From the NCBI GenBank assembly GCA_900316105.1, contig ONBR01000008.1, forward strand, positions 82,273 through 146,272: a stretch of DNA of 64,000 nt. Direction: 5' to 3'. The notes below the pieces were generated by a model that did no database searches, was not told where the DNA came from, and saw nothing but the letters and a program-made list of their open reading frames with translations. Below are positions 1 through 7,377 of the stretch, in pieces. Made by a program: the position numbers and the translations under genes. Origin of the DNA: an uncultured Olsenella sp. Its GTDB lineage: Bacteria > Actinomycetota > Coriobacteriia > Coriobacteriales > Atopobiaceae. Numbering within the stretch: the first letter of the stretch is position 1; each line of letters starts with the position of its first letter.

Positions 1-1
1 T

Positions 2-163
2 CTGGAGGTACCCGTCACCTGGGTAGAGGATTCCGGAACCACGGTGGATATCCCAAAGACCGTCAAGGAAGACCTTCGCGGCATCCTTCGCATGCGGGCA
101 AGGCTACGCGCAGGACAGATCGAATCGGCAAATTCCCTAGCGACAAGCAGAACCAGGAGATGA
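2..163 (+). CDS. Family 2 glycosyltransferase, C-terminal fragment (YkcC/DPM-like)
   Basis: An open frame enters from the left edge and stops at TGA 161-163. The visible tail of about 53 residues has LEVPVTWVED, then VDIPKTVKEDLRGILRM. That pattern is typical of the end of polyprenyl-phosphate sugar transferases of family GT2, where a VxWVxD motif is followed by a DLRG segment. Such enzymes load a sugar from a nucleotide donor onto a lipid phosphate at the inner face of the membrane. The next gene starts in an overlap and is a family 39 type enzyme that uses lipid-linked sugars, so the pair would work in sequence (YkcC-YkcB arrangement). The family call rests on a short tail and on context only. 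Confidence 0.5.
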   Translation: MEVPVTWVEDSGTTVDIPKTVKEDLRGILRMRARLRAGQIESANSLATSRTRR

Positions 164-168
164 GACAG

Positions 169-2583
169 ATGCAGCTATTGAAGAAGGCAAATCGGCCACA
201 GACATACGATGGCCGACCGCAGCCACAACCCCGAACACGGCCTGAGCTCGTCTCGCTCGTTGCCCTGCTCGTGGCAACGGCAGCCCTCTTTATGATCGGC
301 CTTGATGCCTCGGGCTATGCGAACGAGTTCTACGCAGCGGCAGCTCAGGCAGGCTCCACCAACTGGTGGTCCTTCCTCTGGGGCTCCTCCGACGCCGGAA
401 ACTCCATCATGGTGGACAAGCCACCTGCCGCGCTCTGGCCCATGGCCCTCTGCGTACGGGTATTTGGCCTTTCCAGCTGGTCGATTCTCATGCCCCAGGC
501 CATCATGGGCGTGCTGAGCGTCTGGCTGCTCTACGCGACGGTGCGCAGGGCATATGGACACTGGGCTGGCATCCTGGCTGGCGCGGTCCTGGCCACCACG
601 CCCATTGCCTGCCTGATGTTCCGCTTCGACAATCCCGATGCCCTGCTCATGCTCCTGCTGATTGCCTGTGCCCATTGCGTCCTGCGCGCCTGCGAACTGC
701 CCGACAACCCCAGCGCCAACAGGTCTCGCACGCGCTGGATGGCCCTGGCAGGCATCGCGATGGGCTTTGCCTTCCTGACCAAGCAGCTACAGGCCTTCCT
801 GATCCTGCCTGGCATAGGCGTCGCCTTCCTCCTGGCGTCCCCCACAAGCTGGCGCCGCAAGCTCCTGGATACGTTTGCGGCCTTTGGCGCACTGATCGTC
901 TCCGCTGGTTGGTGGGTCCTCTTGACCGTCCTGGTACCCGCGAGCGCCCGTCCCTACATTGGTGGCTCGCAGACCAATTCCTTCCTTGAGCTCACCTTTT
1001 CCTACAACGGCTTGGGTCGTATCACGGGATCCATGGAGGGGGCAGTGCTGCCCGGCGGCAGTGGGACCACGAGCACCATTGCCCAGGGTCATGCCGGAAT
1101 GTGGGGCCAAACGGGCATCACGAGACTCTTTGACGGCGTATGGGGCACCCAATGGTCCTGGCTCGCATGGGTCGCCCTGGCAGGCATCGCCATCGCCTTC
1201 GCATGCACCAGGAAAGAGAACCGGCAGAGCCCCCGCAGATCCCAGGCCATCGTCTGGGGTTCCTGGCTCCTTGTGACGGGAGTCGTCTTCTCCTTCATGG
1301 GCGGCACGATTCACCAGTATTACACCGTCGCCCTTGCACCTGCCGTTGGTGCGCTCGTCGCCATCTGCGTCACCCACCTCTGGGAGCAGAGGGCGGAGCG
1401 CTGGACCCAGGTGACGGGGCTTGCCCTGGTGTGCGTAACGGCCATCTGGTCAATCATCCTCCTCAGAAGGTCGGACTGGATCTGGGTCCTGCAGCCCCTG
1501 GTGGCAATCCTCGCCGCTGGCTCCGTCATCGTCGGCGTCATCGCCTGGCGGCGCGCTCGAGCAGACCAGGCTGACGAGCTTGACAGCGGCACCACGACCA
1601 CCAAGTCCGGCCAAGACAACCTCTCCACCCAGAAGCAGTCCGCATCCGCCCAGATAAAGGCCCTCGAGATAACGGCCCTCGGTCTTGCCCTGACATCTGC
1701 CCTGACTGGCCCCGTTTCCTACTCGCTCTACACCGCAGCAACCGGACACACGGGCTCCATCGTAACGGCTGGCCCCGCCGTAGAGGGTGGATCCGGAATG
1801 GGCGGAATGGGTGCTGGTCCTGGTAACGGCTCGCTCCCTGGCAAGGGTGACAACAAGGACGGCATGATGTCCGACAACGGGCAGACCCCGAACGGGCAGA
1901 CCCCGAACGACCGGTCCCAGGATGGCCAGTCTGAGGACGGAAAGACGTCAGACGAACAAAGCCAGGGCGGGCATCCCCAGGGTTCAATGCCCACCCCTCC
2001 CGACGGCAACGGCTCTTCTGCCCCTGACGGGTCGGATGGCAATACACTCGGCGGGCACGGACCTGACTCCAGCACGGATGGGAGCGGCATGATAGGTGGA
2101 CCAAACGGTGATCCCAGCAGTTCGGCCGGCTCGACGTCCAATGGCTCAGCCAACACGACACCCGACGGAGCGGCTGGCCCTATGCCGAATTCGAGCGAAG
2201 GCGGCAAGGGCGGAGCAGGCGGGCTTCTTGGCGGAGGCAGCGTCTCGGACGAACTCGTTGCTGCGCTCAAGGACGGCGCGAGCTCTTATAGATGGGTCGC
2301 CGCAACGGTGGGCTCGCAGAATGCCGCTGGCTACCAGCTCGCCACCGAGTGCTCGGTCATGCCCATCGGCGGCTTCAACGGATCCGACCCCTCGCCCACG
2401 CTCGAGCAGTTCCAGGAGTGGGTCGCCCAGGGACAGATTCACTACTTCATCAGTGGCGGCGGCGTCGGCGGAGGAACCCAAATCGGCGGTTCCGACACTT
2501 CAAGCCAGATTTCCGAGTGGGTCCAGGAAAACTACGAGGCCACGACCATCGGTGGAGTTACCGTATACGACCTCTCCGAATAA
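169..2583 (+). CDS. YkcB-like family 39 glycosyltransferase, membrane protein
   Basis: Polytopic membrane protein of about 804 residues. The N-terminal half carries roughly a dozen hydrophobic segments and the early acidic sequence DASGYANEFYAAAAQ, as in PMT/ArnT-type transferases that move a sugar from a polyprenyl phosphate to an acceptor outside the membrane. Residues about 537-690 are a low-complexity Gly/Ser/Asn/Asp/Pro linker that includes a doubled NGQTP. A folded C-terminal domain follows (about 695-804; SYRWVAATVGSQNAAGYQLA, then MPIGGFNGSDPSPTLEQF), matching the conserved tail of the YkcA/YkcB mannosyltransferase-like family. Two starts are possible: ATG 160 overlaps the upstream stop, but AGGAG at 155-159 sits correctly only for ATG 169, which I chose. 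The acceptor is unknown. Confidence 0.85.
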   Translation: MQLLKKANRPQTYDGRPQPQPRTRPELVSLVALLVATAALFMIGLDASGYANEFYAAAAQAGSTNWWSFLWGSSDAGNSIMVDKPPAALWPMALCVRVFGLSSWSILMPQAIMGVLSVWLLYATVRRAYGHWAGILAGAVLATTPIACLMFRFDNPDALLMLLLIACAHCVLRACELPDNPSANRSRTRWMALAGIAMGFAFLTKQLQAFLILPGIGVAFLLASPTSWRRKLLDTFAAFGALIVSAGWWVLLTVLVPASARPYIGGSQTNSFLELTFSYNGLGRITGSMEGAVLPGGSGTTSTIAQGHAGMWGQTGITRLFDGVWGTQWSWLAWVALAGIAIAFACTRKENRQSPRRSQAIVWGSWLLVTGVVFSFMGGTIHQYYTVALAPAVGALVAICVTHLWEQRAERWTQVTGLALVCVTAIWSIILLRRSDWIWVLQPLVAILAAGSVIVGVIAWRRARADQADELDSGTTTTKSGQDNLSTQKQSASAQIKALEITALGLALTSALTGPVSYSLYTAATGHTGSIVTAGPAVEGGSGMGGMGAGPGNGSLPGKGDNKDGMMSDNGQTPNGQTPNDRSQDGQSEDGKTSDEQSQGGHPQGSMPTPPDGNGSSAPDGSDGNTLGGHGPDSSTDGSGMIGGPNGDPSSSAGSTSNGSANTTPDGAAGPMPNSSEGGKGGAGGLLGGGSVSDELVAALKDGASSYRWVAATVGSQNAAGYQLATECSVMPIGGFNGSDPSPTLEQFQEWVAQGQIHYFISGGGVGGGTQIGGSDTSSQISEWVQENYEATTIGGVTVYDLSE

Positions 2584-2588
2584 GGCCT

Positions 2589-2644
2589 CAGGCATCGGGC
2601 TTCAGGCATCGGGCCTCAGGCATCGGACGTCAGGCATCGGAAGT
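2589..2644. repeat. Four tandem 14-bp repeats
   Basis: Directly after the YkcB-like stop codon lie four head-to-tail copies of a 14-bp unit beginning CAGGCATCGG, with small variation in the last four bases of each unit. A fifth partial copy (CGGACGTCAG) follows. No clear hairpin with a T-tract is visible. This looks like a slippage-prone minisatellite in the 3' untranslated region. Confidence 0.8.
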
Positions 2645-2834
2645 CGGACGTCAGTTTGAAACCAGTCGCAACGGTGTGGGACCAGGCGTGTCAAACCCTT
2701 TGGGCGCGGCACGCCCGGTCCCTTTGGCGCGATGCCGCGGACAATGTAACGCGAATTCCGTTCGAAAAATTGGCTCCATGTGTGGGTAGACTGGGCAAGT
2801 AAGCTAGGTCTTAATTCTGAAATAAGGGAATCTC

Positions 2835-3614
2835 TTGGCAGCAGACTCTTCAACAGCTAACGACAATCTGAGGGGCGGGCAGCGCAAGCCCAAGCGGAAG
2901 CGCGTCCTGATCGCGGTCGTCGCGATGCTGGCGGCGCTTGCGGTGGCGGTCGTCGTCTTTCTTAACACGTCCTATCCCGCCTCGCCCGAGGCCATCGCAG
3001 CCCTGAACGGCAACGACGAGGTGACGGTCACCATCCAGGAGGACGGCGACATGGTCTTTGCCCCGACAAACGGGACTAGCGACAGGGGCATCGTCTTTTA
3101 CCCAGGAGGCAAGGTGGACCCACGCGCCTACGCACCCCTGATGCAGGACTTTGCAAAGAGGGGCTTTACCTGCGTGCTCGTACGCATGCCCTTCAACCTG
3201 GCCGTCTTTGACATCAATGCCGCCGACGGCGAACAGGCCGCCTTCCCTGGGATCAGCCACTGGTACATAGGCGGTCATTCCCTGGGCGGCGCCATGGCGT
3301 CAGAGTACGTGGCGGGACACGCAGGCCAGTACGAGGGCCTCTTGCTTTGTGCGGCCTTCCCCACCGAGGACCTGAGCGGAAGTCAGTTGGAGGTCGAATC
3401 CGTCTACGGCAGCAACGACGGCGTGCTCAAGCGTGACAAATACGAGGAAAACCGGTCCAACGCGCCGCAGATGGTCGAGGACGTCATCGAAGGCGGCTGC
3501 CATGGCTACTTTGGCGACTACGGCGGCCAGGAGGGCGACGGCATGCCAACGATCAGCCGCGAGGAGCAGTTGGACCGTACGGCAGACGATCTGGTTACCC
3601 TTTCCAAGCGCTAG
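2835..3614 (+). CDS. Membrane-anchored alpha/beta hydrolase
   Basis: The product is 259 residues. A basic stretch (about 13-24) and one hydrophobic segment (about 25-45) anchor it, so the catalytic domain should face outward. The fold signature is GGHSLGGAMASEY, with the nucleophile Ser in GHSLG. A C-terminal GGCHGYFGDYG can supply the catalytic His. This matches the Abhydrolase_5 type, where a signal anchor precedes a compact hydrolase domain. The substrate cannot be read from the sequence. The start is TTG 2835, supported by AAGGGA five bases upstream; no ATG lies nearby in frame. It appears to be a single-gene unit, with palindromic repeats immediately downstream. Confidence 0.8.
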   Translation: MAADSSTANDNLRGGQRKPKRKRVLIAVVAMLAALAVAVVVFLNTSYPASPEAIAALNGNDEVTVTIQEDGDMVFAPTNGTSDRGIVFYPGGKVDPRAYAPLMQDFAKRGFTCVLVRMPFNLAVFDINAADGEQAAFPGISHWYIGGHSLGGAMASEYVAGHAGQYEGLLLCAAFPTEDLSGSQLEVESVYGSNDGVLKRDKYEENRSNAPQMVEDVIEGGCHGYFGDYGGQEGDGMPTISREEQLDRTADDLVTLSKR

Positions 3615-3615
3615 T

Positions 3616-3646
3616 TGTGACAAAGGGGCCAGGCGCCTTTGTCACA
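3616..3646. repeat. TGTGACA-type palindromic repeat, copy 1
   Basis: TGTGACAAAGG, a short GCCAGGCGCC core, then CTTTGTCACA form an imperfect inverted repeat one base after the hydrolase stop codon. Related copies (TGTGACA arms around a CCAGGCG core) are at 5179-5243, 6273-6337 and 37882-37914. It could act as a terminator here, but its recurrence between unrelated genes marks it as a dispersed repeat. Confidence 0.8.
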
Positions 3647-3657
3647 CTTTCAAATTT

Positions 3658-3710
3658 TGGGGGTGGCTCCGATTGGTCGCGAACGACGGCACCAATCGGG
3701 GGCTACCCCC
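3658..3710. repeat. CCAATCGGGG-type inverted repeat, copy 1
   Basis: GGGGGTGGCTCCGATTGGT pairs with ACCAATCGGGGGCTACCCCC across a 13-base loop. The right half (CCAATCGGGG, CTACCCC, GTTT) recurs at 7829-7862. It lies between the 3' ends of the convergent hydrolase and flavin reductase genes and could also serve as a terminator. Confidence 0.7.
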
Positions 3711-3733
3711 GTTTAGACAATCTGGACGAATAG

Positions 3734-4207
3734 CTACTTCAGCGAGCGATAGTAGGCATACGTCATGGCCTCACCCTGCGCGAGGACCTGCGCATCGGTG
3801 ACTTCGGCAAGCAGGAGCAGGTGGTCTCCGTAGTTGGTGATCGTCTTGATCTCGCAGGACAGCTGGGAGAGAGCGCCGTCGGCAATCCAGGGGCTGCCAT
3901 TCTCGTCGTGCTTGACCTCATGGCCCTCGAACTTGTCGACGTCCTTGCTGGAGCGCAGGCCAAAGCCCTTCACGAGCTCCATGGGGGCATCCTTGGCCAA
4001 GACCGTCAGGCTGAAGTGGCCGAAGGGCTTCACGACATGGGACGTGTAACCGCCGTTGTGAAGCGAGACACTGATGATCGAGGGCTTGACGTTCACGTGG
4101 GATACGGCATCGACGGTGCGGCCGATGGGACGCTCCCCATCTGCATCCACGCAGGTAAAGAGGTACACACCAGCGCTGATGGGCCAAAGTGCCTTGTTGT
4201 CAATCAT
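3734..4207 (-). CDS. Flavin reductase family protein (flavoredoxin-like)
   Basis: 157-residue protein with the flavin reductase-like FMN-binding split-barrel pattern: an N-terminal strand region (ALWPISAGVYLFT), VKPSIISVSLHNGGYTSHVVKPFGHFSL built from two adjacent segments, and LLLAEVTDAQVLAQGEAMTY near the end. Such proteins bind FMN and pass electrons from NAD(P)H or reduced partners; the physiological partner is not evident. The frame stays open further upstream, but GGGGAAG five bases before ATG 4207 fixes the start at MIDNKALW. A perfect 63-nt palindrome sits just upstream. A degenerate copy of this gene's last 19 codons occurs at 12868-12930. Confidence 0.8.
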   Translation of the reverse strand: MIDNKALWPISAGVYLFTCVDADGERPIGRTVDAVSHVNVKPSIISVSLHNGGYTSHVVKPFGHFSLTVLAKDAPMELVKGFGLRSSKDVDKFEGHEVKHDENGSPWIADGALSQLSCEIKTITNYGDHLLLLAEVTDAQVLAQGEAMTYAYYRSLK

Positions 4208-4274
4208 CTTGACTTCCCCTTTCCGGCAGCACGCTGCCATTGCCATGGGACTTTGCCCAAAATCGTACACGTTC

Positions 4275-4337
4275 GTGAGTCAATAGGGACGGAGCACTTT
4301 GTCTCTGAGACAAAGTGCTCCGTCCCTATTGACTCAC
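4275..4337. repeat. 63-nt perfect palindrome
   Basis: A 31-nt arm beginning GTGAGTCAATAGGGACGG pairs perfectly with the 31-nt arm ending CCGTCCCTATTGACTCAC, with a single base between them. It lies between two minus-strand genes. There is no T-tract specific to one direction, and the perfection of the arms is more like a mobile REP/MITE-type element than a terminator. The GAGCCAAAAG palindrome at 9811-9845 has the same general design (a GGGAC or GGCCTG core between self-complementary arms). Confidence 0.85.
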
Positions 4338-4374
4338 GGCAACAATAAACGATTGTCGTCAGCAACGCCTTGAC

Positions 4375-4779
4375 CTAACGGCCCGAAAACAGGTCGTGCG
4401 AGAGCGACACCCAGTCGAAGAGCTCCTCGTCCAGCTCTTCCCCCTCCCCCACTACGACGTGCACGGTCCAGCGGCCTGGGCGAATCTGAACCTGCTGGGC
4501 GACACGGGGAGAGTCCAGGCGTTCTTGCGCAGAGAAGGTCACGACGATGTATTCGGGAGGCAGCTCGGCCTTGCGCTTGGCTCGCATGATGCTGACGCAG
4601 GCATACATGCGACCATCAATAAGGGAAATCTGGGTCTTTCGGACATCTAGGCGCGTATCGGGAAACGCCTCCAGCGCCCAGCTGACCAGCGCCTTGTAGA
4701 GCGCCAGCGCATGCGGCTTTCCATCAAAGAAGGCCGCCGCCTCGGGATATATGCGTTCCAGCTCGTCCATGCCGTACAT
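4375..4779 (-). CDS. DUF5655 domain protein
   Basis: 134-residue soluble protein. The pattern FFDGKPHALALYKAL, then RLDVRKTQISLIDGRMYACV, then RKAELPPEYIVVTF fits the DUF5655 family, small proteins of unknown biochemical role that are sometimes linked to DNA-binding or transport proteins. The frame continues upstream as unlikely coding sequence. I placed the start at ATG 4779 (MYGMDELERIYPEA); ATG 4770 is an alternative, and neither has a clear Shine-Dalgarno. The sequence just upstream belongs to an aminotransferase relic on the other strand, so the gene's own promoter region may have been disturbed. Confidence 0.6.
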   Translation of the reverse strand: MYGMDELERIYPEAAAFFDGKPHALALYKALVSWALEAFPDTRLDVRKTQISLIDGRMYACVSIMRAKRKAELPPEYIVVTFSAQERLDSPRVAQQVQIRPGRWTVHVVVGEGEELDEELFDWVSLSHDLFSGR

Positions 4780-4839
4780 ATTAGCCGAAATCGAGCAGGG
4801 TGAAGGCGCCCCTCGGGCCCCGGCCTCGAGGCCGGGGCC

Positions 4840-5177
4840 TTCGGCTACACCACGATTCCCAGCGAGTGGAATGACTCCGTCCGCGCCCGGTGGCGCGACA
4901 GACACGACGTGGAGCTGACCGCAGGCGAGGTCGGCGAGCCTGGTGCCTTCGCCATCGTCTCCGCCATAGCGGCCTATTCCGTCGATAGCGCGACATGGTT
5001 GGACGAGCTGCGTCAGGTCTTCGCGGCAAACAAGAACGAGTGGCCGCCCTCTGTGGTGAGCGACCGGAGCTTGGCCTGTCTTACCTGGCCAGCGACGCCA
5101 CCGACCTGGCTTGGATCGACCGCTCGGCAGCAATGGAGGCACGCACGACGGCCTGCGCTACCTCGGGACACTGGTAA
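4840..5177 (+). pseudogene. Relic of a MalY/PatB-type aminotransferase
   Basis: In one frame (4840 onward) the translation starts FGYTTIPSEWNDSVRARW, then RHDVELTAGEV, GAFAIVSAIAAYS. This follows the N-terminal MalY/PatB pattern FGYT...W...RH(G/D)...PG(V/A)...AI.A. An internal deletion then joins to WLDELRQVFA...VVSDRSL, resembling the VVSDEIH region. After a frame change (frame of 4995), GLSYLASDATDLAWIDRSAA resembles the C-terminal TYLAWIDC block. Functional family members are about 390 residues; here about 110 codons of patchwork remain, with no start codon, no catalytic Lys region and a frameshift. It is a decayed cystathionine beta-lyase-like gene. Confidence 0.6.
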
Positions 5178-5178
5178 G

Positions 5179-5243
5179 TGTGACAACGGTGCCAGGCGCT
5201 ATTGTCACATTTTGGGACAGAGACGCCAGGCGATATTGTCACA
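5179..5243. repeat. TGTGACA-type repeat, copy 2 (double unit)
   Basis: TGTGACAACGGTGCCAGGCG, CTATTGTCACA, TTTTGGGACAG, then GACGCCAGGCGATATTGTCACA. This is a palindromic unit followed by a second half-unit in the same orientation. It is nearly the same length and order as the copy at 6273-6337, which supports a dispersed composite element rather than a chance hairpin. Confidence 0.8.
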
Positions 5244-5384
5244 TCGGTAAAGGAAGCGCGCCGGGGGACCATCCCGCCAGCGTGCTCCAAAGCCGCTAGG
5301 GCCGCACGGCCGACACGCCTCCACGAGGAGGATCGGCCGCTGTATGTCCCCGTCGATGCTGTCGCGCTGGGTCCGGGAGAGTAC

Positions 5385-5450
5385 GTCGATTAAGCGGAAG
5401 TTCTAGCTCGAAAAGTCCTTCTTTTAAGCAAAACTCACGCTTAATCGACA
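5385..5450. repeat. TCGATTAAG-type palindrome, copy 1
   Basis: GTCGATTAAGCG opens and CGCTTAATCGAC closes a 66-nt imperfect palindrome. The centre (AGCTCGAAAAGTCC / TTCTTTTAAGCAAAACTC) is the most diverged of the three copies. Copies 2 and 3 are at 7191-7261 and 41538-41606. Confidence 0.75.
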
Positions 5451-5567
5451 CGCCGCACGGCCGACACACCGCACGATATTCAGCCCGGCACGCCGCCCAA
5501 TATGCAGCCCGTCGCGCCTCACGTCGCGCCTCACGTCGCGCAAGTCGCACCTCTCGGCAAGAATAAC

Positions 5568-6260
5568 CTACCCAACGATGGCGGCGATGCCCTTCGCCGT
5601 GCGGAGGGCAGGCTGCTTGAAGTGGTTTCCCTGATTGAGCTCCCAGGTCACGCGCAGGCCCTCTTCGCGGTAGAAGCGGACCAGCTCCTCGGAGTTCTCC
5701 TGCACATGGCGGAGGTACTCGTTCCGCGTACGGGCCTCGTGGTCGCCTAAGGAGATATAGAGCCGCTCGGGCACGCGCCTCATCGGCTCCTTCTCGGCGA
5801 AGTCCACGATGCCGGGAAACCAGAGCGAGCCCGATACGCTGGCCACGCGGGCGAAGGCGTCGGTCCGATAGGCGGCATAGAGGGCAAAGAGCCCACCCAG
5901 GGAATAGCCTGCGATGCACTCGTAAGGAGATGCCGCTGACAGGTGGTTCCGAACGGCAGGCAGAATCTCTTTTAGCAGGACTTGCAGGTAGTCATCCGCA
6001 CCGCCGGTGCAGGGGGTATCCCCCTTTGCAATGGGGGGACAATCCCAGGGAGCCATGTCGCGGTCCCAGGCCAAGTCGGATATGGAGACGACCGAGCAGG
6101 ACGGGCAGTCCACGCGGTCCATGGCAGCAACAACCGAGGAGCCATCGCCCGCGTACTCGTTCAGGACAACCAGCGGGACTGGGGTCGCAGCGGCCTCATC
6201 CGCATAAAGCACGACCTTCTTACCTGCAATATTCGTCTGCCAAATCTGATTCAGCATCAT
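5568..6260 (-). CDS. Esterase family alpha/beta hydrolase (esterase D/IroE-like)
   Basis: 230 residues. The nucleophile elbow is GYSLGGLFALYAAY. The following SVSGSLWFPG strand and the late NQGNHFKQPALRTA, which can give the catalytic His, fit the putative-esterase family (esterase D, enterochelin-esterase-like). There is no signal peptide, so it should be cytoplasmic. Two adjacent ATGs (6260 and 6257) follow AGGGAGAG; either start is plausible. The substrate is unknown; family members hydrolyse S-formylglutathione, siderophore esters or acyl esters. Dispersed repeats flank both ends of the gene, so it looks monocistronic. Confidence 0.8.
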   Translation of the reverse strand: MMLNQIWQTNIAGKKVVLYADEAAATPVPLVVLNEYAGDGSSVVAAMDRVDCPSCSVVSISDLAWDRDMAPWDCPPIAKGDTPCTGGADDYLQVLLKEILPAVRNHLSAASPYECIAGYSLGGLFALYAAYRTDAFARVASVSGSLWFPGIVDFAEKEPMRRVPERLYISLGDHEARTRNEYLRHVQENSEELVRFYREEGLRVTWELNQGNHFKQPALRTAKGIAAIVG

Positions 6261-6272
6261 CTCTCCCTACGA

Positions 6273-6337
6273 TGTGACAGAAGCGCCTGGCGCTATTGTC
6301 ACATTTTGGGACGCAGATGCCTGGCGCTATTGTCACA
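6273..6337. repeat. TGTGACA-type repeat, copy 3 (double unit)
   Basis: TGTGACAGAAGCGCCTGGCG, CTATTGTCACA, TTTTGGGACGC, then a second half-unit ending CTATTGTCACA. It is near-identical in layout to copy 2 a kilobase away and lies between two minus-strand genes that face the same way. Confidence 0.8.
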
Positions 6338-6339
6338 TT

Positions 6340-7065
6340 CTAGTGGCAGCAGCTGTGGCCCTCGCCGTGGCCGCCGCAGTCATGCCCCTCGCCATGACCG
6401 TGATGGTCGCAGTGGACGTCGGGGTTGAACTGAAGGCTGCCGTCCACCAGCGCCTGGGCGGCCTTGTCGGCGTCCCCGCTCACGCCGCCGTAGAGCTGGA
6501 TACCCGCCTCGGCAACGGCGTTCTGCGCGCCCATGCCGATGCCGCCGCAGATCAGGACGTCAGCCTGGCACTGACGCAGGAAGCCGCCGAGGGCACCATG
6601 TCCCTGACCGTTGGTGCCAACCACCTGCGAAGACACGATCTTTCCGTCCTCGACGTCGTAGAGCTTGAACTGCTCCGTACGGCCAAAGTGCTGGAAGATC
6701 TGGCCGTTTCCGTCGTAGGTCACTGCAATCCTCATGATGTCCTGTCCCTTCTGCGCCAAACCGACGATTCTCCTTTGCCGGAGCTCGTATGCCCCACCTG
6801 CAATCTGTAGGCGGCGACCATCCACGATAGCCAGGGCCAGCTTGTGCCGCGCACTGGCATAGATGGACGTCACAGTGGTCCGCGCGACCTGCATACGTTC
6901 TGCGCACTCCCCCTGCGTCAGTCCCTCTTTGTCAATCAGACGAATCGTCTCGAACTCATCCAAAGACAGCGTGACACTGTCTGGCATATCGTCCGCATCG
7001 TCTGGTGAGAAGACCCAGTAATCCGGGTACCCCTCAATCCTGCGACACCTCTGGTGCCTTGGCAT
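6340..7065 (-). CDS. DUF134 / NifX-like fusion protein
   Basis: 241 residues with two domains. Residues 1-100 are a DUF134 (UPF0251) helix-turn-helix module (LSLDEFETIRLIDKEGLTQ, then ECAERMQVARTTVTSIY). Residues about 115-215 are a dinitrogenase iron-molybdenum cofactor-type domain (IAVTYDGNGQIFQHFGRTEQF, then GGIGMGAQNAVAEAGI). The tail after about 218 is rich in His and Cys (HGHGEGHDCGGHGEGHSCCH) and should bind metal. Related proteins occur in anaerobes with no nitrogenase and are thought to handle or sense iron-sulfur or metal cofactors. ATG 7065 has AAGGGG upstream. A strong promoter with two identical palindromes precedes it, which suggests autoregulation by its own HTH; that last step is inference. 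Confidence 0.85.
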   Translation of the reverse strand: MPRHQRCRRIEGYPDYWVFSPDDADDMPDSVTLSLDEFETIRLIDKEGLTQGECAERMQVARTTVTSIYASARHKLALAIVDGRRLQIAGGAYELRQRRIVGLAQKGQDIMRIAVTYDGNGQIFQHFGRTEQFKLYDVEDGKIVSSQVVGTNGQGHGALGGFLRQCQADVLICGGIGMGAQNAVAEAGIQLYGGVSGDADKAAQALVDGSLQFNPDVHCDHHGHGEGHDCGGHGEGHSCCH

Positions 7066-7079
7066 GGCAGCCCCTTTCT

Positions 7080-7126
7080 GACATATGTCAGATACTAGGT
7101 ATATACGCGTTTACGACATATGTCAA
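7080..7126 (-). promoter_or_regulatory. Promoter with two GACATATGTC operators
   Basis: Read on the minus strand: TTGACA (7126-7121), a 17-base spacer, TATACC (7103-7098), then the DUF134/NifX-like start at 7065. The perfect 10-bp palindrome GACATATGTC occurs twice. One copy (7115-7124) overlaps the -35 box and the other (7080-7089) covers the expected transcription start, 35 bp apart centre to centre. This geometry fits repression by a dimeric HTH protein binding both sites. Confidence 0.75.
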
Positions 7127-7190
7127 GTATTGAAAGCGGCGCATCGCTGGCGTTCAGGCTCTTCCTCCGTCTGAGGCCATGTCGATTAAC

Positions 7191-7261
7191 CATGTCGATT
7201 AAGGGAGAGTTTTGCGCCGGAAACGGGCTTTTCGGGCTCAAACTCGCCCTTAATCGACATG
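7191..7261. repeat. TCGATTAAG-type palindrome, copy 2
   Basis: CATGTCGATTAAGGGAGAGT opens, GCGCCGGAAACGGGC and TTTTCGGGCTC form the middle, and AACTCGCCCTTAATCGACATG closes. An extra partial end (CATGTCGATTAAC) abuts it at 7178-7190, so the terminus seems duplicated. The left and right arms match those of copy 3 at 41538-41606 nearly base for base. Confidence 0.85.
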
Positions 7262-7369
7262 CTCCCCCGCAGCGTGAAGCCACCATGCGGGCCAGGTGAT
7301 TGCGAAGGTGATCAGCGGGTAGGCGCCGACACGGGCCAGCCCGGTCTGGCTCGTCTTGGCATCCTCCAC
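7250..7369 (-). pseudogene. Possible truncated membrane-protein start
   Basis: A GTG-initiated frame of 39 codons contains TGLARVGAYPLITFAITWPA and WWLHAAGEHVD. The PLITFAITW hydrophobic start is reminiscent of the first segment of CPBP-family (CAAX protease-like) membrane proteins. The frame ends at a TAA inside the TCGATTAAG palindrome, as if insertion of the repeat cut the gene off. It sits 8 bp downstream of the 140-residue membrane protein, so it may have been its operon partner. The family suggestion is weak. Confidence 0.3.
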
Positions 7370-7377
7370 GGCATCCC

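Larger units (their letters stand above)
5178..5567. other. 390-bp stretch without an intact gene
   Basis: The stretch holds a double TGTGACA-type repeat (5179-5243) and a TCGATTAAG-type palindrome (5385-5450). Between them lies a short open plus-strand tail (5322-5393; HEEDRPLYVPVDAVALGPGEYVD) that has no recognisable family and whose stop codon is supplied by the palindrome. 5460-5550 contains short tandem runs (CGCCGCACGGCCGACAC; CGTCGCGCCTCA repeated) just beyond the 3' end of the esterase gene. I see no supported gene here. Confidence 0.7.

Noticed and set aside
5455..5550. Short CGCACGGCCGACAC / CGTCGCGCCTCA repeats as a repeat-protein gene
   Set aside because: No frame gives a plausible protein with a start site; the stretch lies beyond the esterase stop codon and looks like low-complexity intergenic DNA.
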